64,000 nucleotides of DNA, taken from positions 335,866 to 399,865 of the forward strand of contig JACDOX010000171.1 of assembly GCA_014549065.1 (NCBI GenBank), written 5' to 3'. Positions 57,101 through 64,000 of the stretch are shown here, in pieces (the stretch's first letter is position 1; the number at the start of each line of letters is the position of its first letter). Under the pieces are notes generated by a model. The model did no database searches, was not told the DNA's origin, and worked only from the letters and a program-made list of their open reading frames with translations. A program made the position numbers and the translations under genes. This DNA comes from Cardinalis cardinalis. Its lineage: Eukaryota > Chordata > Aves > Passeriformes > Cardinalidae.

Positions 57101-60100
57101 ACCAAACGAGGGACTGTGCGTGGAAAACCTAGAAACAGGCAACACCCCAAGACATCAGGCTGCTTCTGGTGGCAGGTGAGCCACTCCATAAATCTACACC
57201 CAAGGAGAGAAGCAGGCAGCCCCACCCAAACATGAAAATGCCATTTCTGTGCTCAGGGCACTCACCAGCTCTTTGTCCTGAAGTTCTGTTTCCAGCTCCT
57301 GGAGACGTCTACTCAACTGTGCATTTCTTTCCTTCTCTTTATTTACTTCATTGCACTGCTCCTCCAGTTCTTCAATCTTTAAGAAATGTCAGACATTAGG
57401 TGAAATTTTTCAAATTTCTGAAAATCTGGGGCAGAACACAGCTGATGAAGTGGACATGGGATCTGTTTCCTAAATCACAGCATCTGATTCACTGCAACCA
57501 AATTATCACTTCTTTCCTTCAAAAGAGTCAATTTACACATCCACTAGGAAACCCTGGGTCTGTATTTATTCTCTCTTACAGTCTTCTCTTGTAAGTACTC
57601 AGGAATGCACAAAACACTGGGCTGCTAAAATAAGTGGAACTGGGGATAAAATCTGCACTTCACTCCTCTGAAGCCAACACAAGGCTACAAGGAATGGGTT
57701 TTCTTAACACTGTAGGAGAAGAAATCTCTTGGGGGTTGCTTATTATTCTAGCTGGTGTATGAGGGACACAACATCAAAACTTTGGGGGGAGAACCAGTGC
57801 AGAGCAACATCTGCAGCTTTGTTCTCTTGCCCAGGGATGTGCTTTGCTCTCTCCAAAGCTCCTGCTGCCAGCTCTGGACTCAGCTCCCAGGAGATGCACT
57901 TCCCACAGGCCAATGGACCAGCTCATTAAAGTATGTACTTTAATTCTCAGCTTCATGTTGCTTTGGGATTATAAGTTCCCTCATTTGAAGGTAAAGCAAT
58001 ATGCAAAAAACTCTGACCCAATTAATAAAGGAGAAGGAACTTCCCAGGGCACTGCAGTGGTGCAATGTGAGCACTGAGCAAGGAACCTGCTTGGGGAAAA
58101 ACCTCAGAAAACCTCCCTGTACAGAGAAATTCAGCACATTATACAGACAGCACTGCTGCACAGTCTGGTCACCAGCATGGGGACTTTGAAGAGGCAGTAA
58201 GAGCAGTGGTGTTTTAATAATCTCCTCTTTTCTAGTACAGCTACTGGGATGTGGCATGTGTTGATGAGAACAAGTTTTCCCTGCAACAGTACAGAAAGGG
58301 AAATAACTACCCTGCAAATGATGATATTTTCCCATAACACACTGTTCCAGTCCCTCACTTCTCTCCTATCCACAACAGACTGGATTTAGGAACCCAAATC
58401 ATGTAATAACTACTATTAATTTGTTAATGTAACATCAGTTAATACAGCTCTGGTTTGATCTCTGCATTACCACTGAGCACCCATAAAACACCAGTGAATA
58501 AACAATGAGTACTGGCCTCAGAAAAAAGGGTTTTGTTCCACAAGGACTTTCAGTGCCAACAAACAACCCAAACCCTCTCCAACAGTGAAATACTACTTGC
58601 AGCCTACTGACACACAAAAAGAATGAAATTCCTTCCCTCTTCAAAAGCAAACACTAAACAAAAAATATCCTCACCAGACTGATACAATCTGATCTCTATT
58701 TCAAATGCCCCNGTGATCCATCTAAGCAGCAGGAAAAGGATCCAGCTTTTCCAAAAGCATTTAGGATGAACAGGGCGAAAATATCTCTGCAAAAGCAGTG
58801 TTCATGGAAACCAGGATCCCCCNTGCCCAGGATCCCCTGTGCCCATAGGGGCTGCTGCAGACAGCACAGCATTATCTGAGATGGTACTAATGACTGCTCT
58901 AAGCCTTCACACATTTCTGAGTNGTTCTCTGCTGTAGCCATTGCTAACCCTCCATCTTACACAACTGAGAGATGTGCTCAGCAATGAAGAGGAAAAGCTT
59001 TTGATGATGCCTGTTGGCAAGTTTCTGCATGAGATGTGCCAGGTGTTAGGGCTGGAGGTCCCAGCTGACAGCCCCCAGTGCTGAGGAAATAACTCACATC
59101 CTCATTGCCCTGCACACTGCTGGGATTTGCTTCTAACCCTGACTGGTTCCCAGGCTGGGCTCCTGTGGGTAGCCAGGCCACAACCTTGTCTTCTGCTCAT
59201 CCGTATCTGGCAGTATTTAAGTGAGCTTTGACAGGGATATGCAATAGCAGTCCCCCTTCTAGAGCCTTGCTGACACCAAGTCTCCCAAATCCTGACTCGG
59301 GGAGCTTCAGGTGATGCAGCAGCTCCTCTGNTCCCTCCCTGCCTGCTGTGTGCAGAGGGCAGCAGCTGCCTGAGCTCCGCATCCACCTCCCTTTCACAGG
59401 CCAGCCCCATGTGCCAGCACACTCAGCCAGAAGCTGCAGAGACCCCAGAGCAGGAGCCCCGCTGGCAGCAGCTGGCTGCAGGGGCAGCTCCCCTGCGGGT
59501 GTGCTCTCTACCTTGCCCCTCAGCTGCTCGTTCTCCTCCTTGCAGGCTGAGAACTGCTTCTTCCAGTGCTCGATGCTGGCCGCCGACTCCTGCAGGGCCG
59601 TGGACAGCCGCGCGTTGCTCTCCCGCAGCGACTGCAGCTCCGTCTCCCACTTCTTCACGTTGGATGAACTGAGAAAAACGGGACACCGTGAGGGGGTTTC
59701 ACCTTGTGTCCCTGCGAGCTGTTGTTCTTTACCCGCCTNCAAACTCCCCCACCGCGGTGTGTTCAGCACTAATTTGTTGCAATAGGAGGAAGAGCACTCA
59801 GCTGCGTGGAACTGCCTTCAGCCATGACACTCCTAGGGAGAACAAAAGCCTCCATTTGACTGCCTCTGGCAAAACAAAGGGATCCAGCAACCCCAGCAGC
59901 CGTGCCCGTGTCTGGAACNGAAGCCCCGCTGTCAGGGCAGGCTGGAGGGTCCAGCTGCCCACCGGCACTCAGGGGTCTCACCCTGGCAGGTCCCTGACAC
60001 CCCCTGAGCTGTGTGGCTGCAGCACCTGGGGCTGGGCACCTGCAGCCCTGCAGCACAGCCACTCTGCACATCTGCAGATGGCACAGCAACTCCAAATGGA

Positions 60101-62661
60101 AGATTTCAGGGGGTTGACATGATCTATATTTGAATTTATTTTAATGCTGAGTCTTAACTATAAAAGTGTTACATAATGCTGCAGAATTAAACTACTCGTT
60201 CCCCAAAGCTTTGAGCTGCAGCACAGAGCACAAGATTAGAGGGTGAACGGGAGGAAGGCTTTGAAACTCCCTGTGTGCTACTTGCTGCCTGCCTGTGGAG
60301 GTGTCTTCAGCAAGAGGAATGAGCTCAAATTACTGTTTGAAGCAGGTTAAGCTACTGAAATGTCAATAAAGAGAGAAGTAGTACTTCAAACATAATATAT
60401 GCAACCTTGAATTGCTCACTGGATAATGCTGCTTACAGTGATGCTTTGTTTTTTAAATACTTTTTTAAGAGTAGCTTGATCTTGTTAGATTTTCCTTCCA
60501 TTCACAGATACACATTCACATGCAAGAGGCAGACAAGGCAAGATCCCAATAGAGAATTACTCTATTTTAACGTTGTAACTTTGCATATTGCAANGCCTGT
60601 ATTTTCACTACAGCTGCAAATTACTCTTCTCAGCATTTCCAAATTATTTATCAAAGCAAATAGCAAAAAATGTGATTTCAAGGGGCTCTGTCCACAATTT
60701 AGAAATATCCCCTAAGATTTCCAAGCACTCTGATGAAATTACACTTCTCACTTCAACTTTTTATGGTTGAGTTCATTCCCTTTCATAATTTTAAATATCC
60801 ATATCTATTTTCATCAAAGTAAGTGTAGCAAACTNAAAGAAAGATTGGCTTCACATGCTATCAGCAGCAATTGCTCCCCTATGGCTTTAATGTTATTTCT
60901 GTAGTTCTGAAACTTCCTGAAAGAAGATGGTTCTAATAGNTGGCATCAGCAGAATAAAAGAGGGCTTATTTCTCCACAAACTACATCAGGAATAAATGAA
61001 ATGGGAAATATTTCTCAACTGATACCGGGAGATACTTGCTAAAATCTGTTCATTCATCCATTCTGCAGCACCATTTCAAATTAATTACAATCTGAATAAC
61101 TTCTGTTAATATCATTACCCATCAGATAATTACAGCACACTTTTCCAATGCAATTTAGGTTCTACAGGAACTTCACCTTTGGGCTAGAGCAAATTTTAAT
61201 TTATCATTCTCAGATTTGAGATGTGCCTCAGCAGGGCCACCGTGCGATGCCTTCTCGTCGTCGGTGCCATTCACGCTTGAAGCTCGGGTGGAAGAGGGTG
61301 TTTCACGTCCAGACTCCTGCAGCACAACACACAAACCAACACTGGGTGTCTCCTGCATCTCCTGCAAGACCACAACACCAATTTCTTTGTAATCTTGATC
61401 CCACACCACTTGGCTGAGACCTCGGCTCTCCTGGCAGAACAGTGGTAACACACACATACCCTTTTCATCTTGGCTGCAAAGCTGGTCTGTTTAAAAAGAA
61501 TGAAAAAATTACAATGATACACAAATGGAAGTTTCAAGTGTTCAAAACTTTAAAAAAGTTTTTTTCCTTGATAAGGCTTGCATTTTTCAAAAGTTGTTAG
61601 GAAAATGAAACAATACAACACAGAAAGTACAACAAACAAACAAAAATAGTACTGCCCCTACAAAGACATACTATTCACACACTCTTGGTGCTGACCACCA
61701 ACAGAGAACAAACAAAGTGAACTACAAAGACCATGACCAAAGGCTTTACAAAATGAGTGTCCAAAGTCAGGCACTCAGATTAATATTTGTGGGCCCCACA
61801 AATGGGGGTGGTCACAACANCAAAACCATTCAGGAGCTTTTCCTGGTCATTCATCTGAATTTCTCTCTGATCAAAATCAGTCCAACTCTCCTCCAGACAT
61901 TAGCCCAGGCCAGGAACACCTGCTGAGCAGGGCTCACTCTCACCTAAGCAATGCACATGAAAATACAGCCAACCCTGCAGAGAGCCTGGGACAACGCTCA
62001 GGTTCTCCAGTTTGTAGGAACCGAGACCTCGCTGGGCACTGGTGGCACCAGGACGCTGCCCAGCAGAGGGTCCTGTGCAGATTTACAACACAGGCTTCTT
62101 CCAGCAGCCCTAAAACCCACCCTGCTCCCACACCACAGCTGCCCAGGGAACACTGGACACAAAGTCAGGCAAAGCAAATGCCACAGGAGTGAGGTGGACA
62201 GATGACAAAGAAGGATATTGATGAATCTCATTTACTGTCTGCTGAAGCACTACATTGTCTGACTTCCCAGTGACTCAAACTGTGTTTAAGAGTACAAATC
62301 AAAGGATGTATAGCTTCCCCTGTTATTAAAAAAGTTGTAACAGCTCAAGGACTGCAGAAAAAATCAGATTTAAATGAAAGTAAAGAGCGTGGACGGATGA
62401 AAAATATTCCTGTGACAATGCTACTGTCCAGCAGCTGACAATTACCTTCAGCAATCTCCATTTTATATACTTTAAGCTGGCTGCCAGAAGCTGGCACAGT
62501 CCATTTGAAAATTTAACTTTAAATTATTTATTCTGTATATGTACAGGTATTAAAGCCAAATTACAAACCTGTGAATGATTGCTTGAGGTTTCAATTTTCT
62601 CTTGAGATCTGTCTCTTGCAAGTTTGGCAGCTTCTTTTACTTCTTGGAACTTCTCTGCAAA
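53938..62661 (-). CDS. HOMER2: HOMER2, Homer scaffold protein 2 (C-terminal six exons; partial)
   Basis: Exons in transcript order: 62569-62661, 61177-61316, 59512-59668, 57266-57376, 55192-55272, 53938-54126. They are GT-AG throughout and sum to 771 nt, 256 aa plus stop. The first begins FAEKFQEVKEAAKLARDRSQ, which is residue 99 in human HOMER2, and 98 + 256 gives exactly the 354 residues of the long human isoform. Homer proteins bind PPxxF ligands (mGluR1/5, IP3R, Shank) through an N-terminal EVH1 domain, not in this window, and tetramerise through a C-terminal coiled coil, which is what is encoded here. Order: linker with ESGRETPSSTRASSVNGTDD, then heptad-rich coiled coil (SNVKKWETELQSLRESNARL; ELEEQCNEVNKEKERNAQLS), then the conserved C-terminus ELKNFLDVLDGKIDELHDFR...GVDN. 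The gene continues past the right edge. Confidence 0.96.
55820..56165 (+). mobile_element. CR1-type LINE fragment, reverse transcriptase region
   Basis: A + strand frame carries ALDYLDLCKAFNTAA, a decayed form of the LINE/CR1 reverse-transcriptase motif YLDFSKAFDTV, with surrounding CR1-like sequence. It lies in the HOMER2 intron between 55272 and 57266, in antisense to the gene. It is non-functional: short and interrupted. Confidence 0.65.
59512..59668 (-). CDS. HOMER2: HOMER2 coiled-coil exon 1
   Basis: It encodes SSNVKKWETELQSLRESNAR and continues through LSTALQESAASIEHWKKQFS to ENEQLRGK. It is markedly GC-rich compared with the neighbouring exons, which may just reflect local composition. 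Confidence 0.94.
61177..61316 (-). CDS. HOMER2: HOMER2 linker exon (Ser/Thr/Glu-rich)
   Basis: It encodes ESGRETPSSTRASSVNGTDD then EKASHGGPAEAHLKSENDKL. The first 11 residues correspond to the segment that, as I recall, is skipped in the short mammalian isoform through an internal acceptor. Here the codon CAG expected at that acceptor reads CGA. It ends CAAAG/GTGAAG with two bases carried over. Confidence 0.92.
61460..61486 (-). CDS. Candidate in-frame HOMER2 microexon (27 nt)
   Basis: Acceptor ATTCTTTTTAAACAG and donor GTATGTGTG flank 27 bases reading TSFAAKMKR in the phase of the HOMER2 frame. It lies between 62569-62661 (ending HSQ) and 61177-61316 (starting ESG), both phase 0, so inclusion would add nine residues without a shift. 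No homologous insert is known to me. Confidence 0.3.
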
Positions 62662-64000
62662 CTGCAAAAAGCATGAAAGATATTTATCAACATGATTTAT
62701 CATCTATTAAACCATTAAGATTGCTATCTTCATATGGTATAGATGTCCAAAAGTGAACAACTAATTTTATTAATTTAGAATTTTTGGCAAGAAAAACCAT
62801 TTTAATTCTTTGGAAGGATGGTTCTTCCAAAAGAAGCGTGGGTGTTTGTAAAAGAGGAACCTCTCTATAACTCTGGCCAACCACAGTAAAAGCCCATGGA
62901 GGAAAAGGAACTGTTGGTGTCTCCTGGTTTGATTTGGTTCTGTTTANTTCCTCCCCCTTCTGTTTCCCTTGGTGTTGACAGTGTATTAAAGACAAAAGTA
63001 TTAGAGACATATGTTTGGATAAAAATAGTATCAATGTCTTCTATTCCTAGGAGCAAGTGAATTCAATTAAAGAATGCAAATAAGTTCATCTGCAGGAGGT
63101 AAGCGAGGGATTATCAAGACACAGGAAAAAGGAGAAGAAGGTAGATCTCAATGTATGATGGAGTTGTACAAAACCACAGCTTTTCTGCACTATTTTCTTA
63201 TTACTTTCAAAAATAAAGGTAGAAGACTTCAGATAAAGGCTTGAATGCTTCCTGTGAGAGGGATATATCAAAATGGGAGAGATGAGGGAAAGGAGATAAA
63301 GATGGAAGGGAACAATNCCAACCTCTGTGAGTTGCTGTAGGACATCTGCTCCAAAGCCAGCCTGGCATTCTTGAAATACAAGTATTATCACAGCCAGTCA
63401 GGGTTGCAGGGCTTCAAACACTTTAAACAGTGTTTAAAATTTTAAGAGGATTTCAAAGATGGAAAAAAAGGTATAATACATAATTTGTTTTTAAAATTAT
63501 GATGTATCCACTATAAAAATTGGTAACTTTATCTTTCAGCTAATACTGCTTGGTCTTGCTTGCCTGTATTTTGAGAAATTTGAAATGCTAGAAAGGCAAG
63601 ACATTTTAGAAGTAAAAATATAAACAGATGTATTTATTGCANAGTTTGTGACAAAGGATTGCCATTATACCCTTGGATAATTCAGAACATTTATGAAAAA
63701 AANGTAAATAAAAGCATGAAAAAACCATCCAAATTTACTTTGAAGAACAGAAAGAAACATTATCCACATAGCAATCTTGTCTTCTAACTTCAGATTTACA
63801 GCAGGTACTTAGCATGCTCCCTCAGTAAAATTTGGACTGTAGAGACTGATTAAACAAATCTTCTCCATTTGGTCTAAAAGAAACCTGGATTTACACGTGT
63901 AACACACACAAATGGCAATTTCCAACACCCACACCCAGACCCCATGGTTACACTCCAGGGAGGAGCACATTCTGGCAGGGGAGTGATGCTGTGGGTGCAC
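62662..64000 (-). other. HOMER2 intron running off the right edge
   Basis: AT-rich sequence with no EVH1 exon. The exon that should end EQQLTK in phase 0 must lie beyond 64000. Confidence 0.75.

Noticed and set aside
63322..63372. Minus-strand segment ending LQQLTE before a GT, resembling the end of the HOMER EVH1 exon (EQQLTK)
   Set aside because: The preceding residues do not match the highly conserved EVH1 sequence; short chance similarity.

Overview
The window looks like a bird chromosome segment. It has long spliced genes with GT-AG introns, CpG-island promoters, several degraded CR1 LINE fragments, G-rich minisatellites, and a gene order collinear with human 15q25.2 (SCARNA15/SNHG21 - FSD2 - WHAMM - HOMER2). 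Single N bases occur every few hundred bases and there are two assembly gaps (266-1059 and 43398-43508), so this is a draft assembly with ambiguous sites masked. Gene identities rest on protein motifs read from the sequence and on remembered family members; no search was run.

Layout. 1-3290: no gene recognised, one gap. 3290-3860: CpG island ending in a perfect splice donor on the + strand, probably the promoter and first exon of the host RNA of a scaRNA. 4483-4613: a complete H/ACA scaRNA with two hairpins, H box, ACA box and CAB box, assigned to SCARNA15 (ACA45). 7871-20815 (-): FSD2, reconstructed as 12 coding exons (2385 nt, 794 aa) with a Cys/His zinc-binding pair, coiled coil, two FN3 domains and a C-terminal SPRY domain. 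20856-24660: spacer. 24665-24956: CR1 3' end running into a pentanucleotide satellite. 24985-38027 (+): CpG-island promoter and WHAMM, 10 coding exons (2382 nt, 793 aa) ending in poly-Pro, two WH2 motifs and a CA segment; intron 8 appears to be GC-AG. 39638-40249 and 41678-41782 (-): two phase-compatible exons of a gene I do not recognise, lying tail-to-tail with WHAMM. 43090-43880: minisatellites. 43880-52100: spacer with scattered simple repeats. 52136-62661 and beyond (-): the last six coding exons of HOMER2, equal to residues 99-354 of a 354-residue protein; the EVH1 exons lie outside the window.

The genes are not an operon. FSD2 is a muscle-associated TRIM-like protein without a RING. 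WHAMM promotes Arp2/3 actin nucleation on ER-Golgi membranes and microtubules. HOMER2 is a postsynaptic and calcium-signalling scaffold that tetramerises through its coiled coil. FSD2 and WHAMM are divergently transcribed about 4.4 kb apart. WHAMM and the unidentified minus-strand gene converge. I found no CRISPR array, prokaryotic element or clearly new system. The most interesting items are the unidentified minus-strand exons, the GC-AG intron in WHAMM, the repeat pair flanking a FSD2 SPRY exon, the candidate HOMER2 microexon and the minisatellite/gap region.
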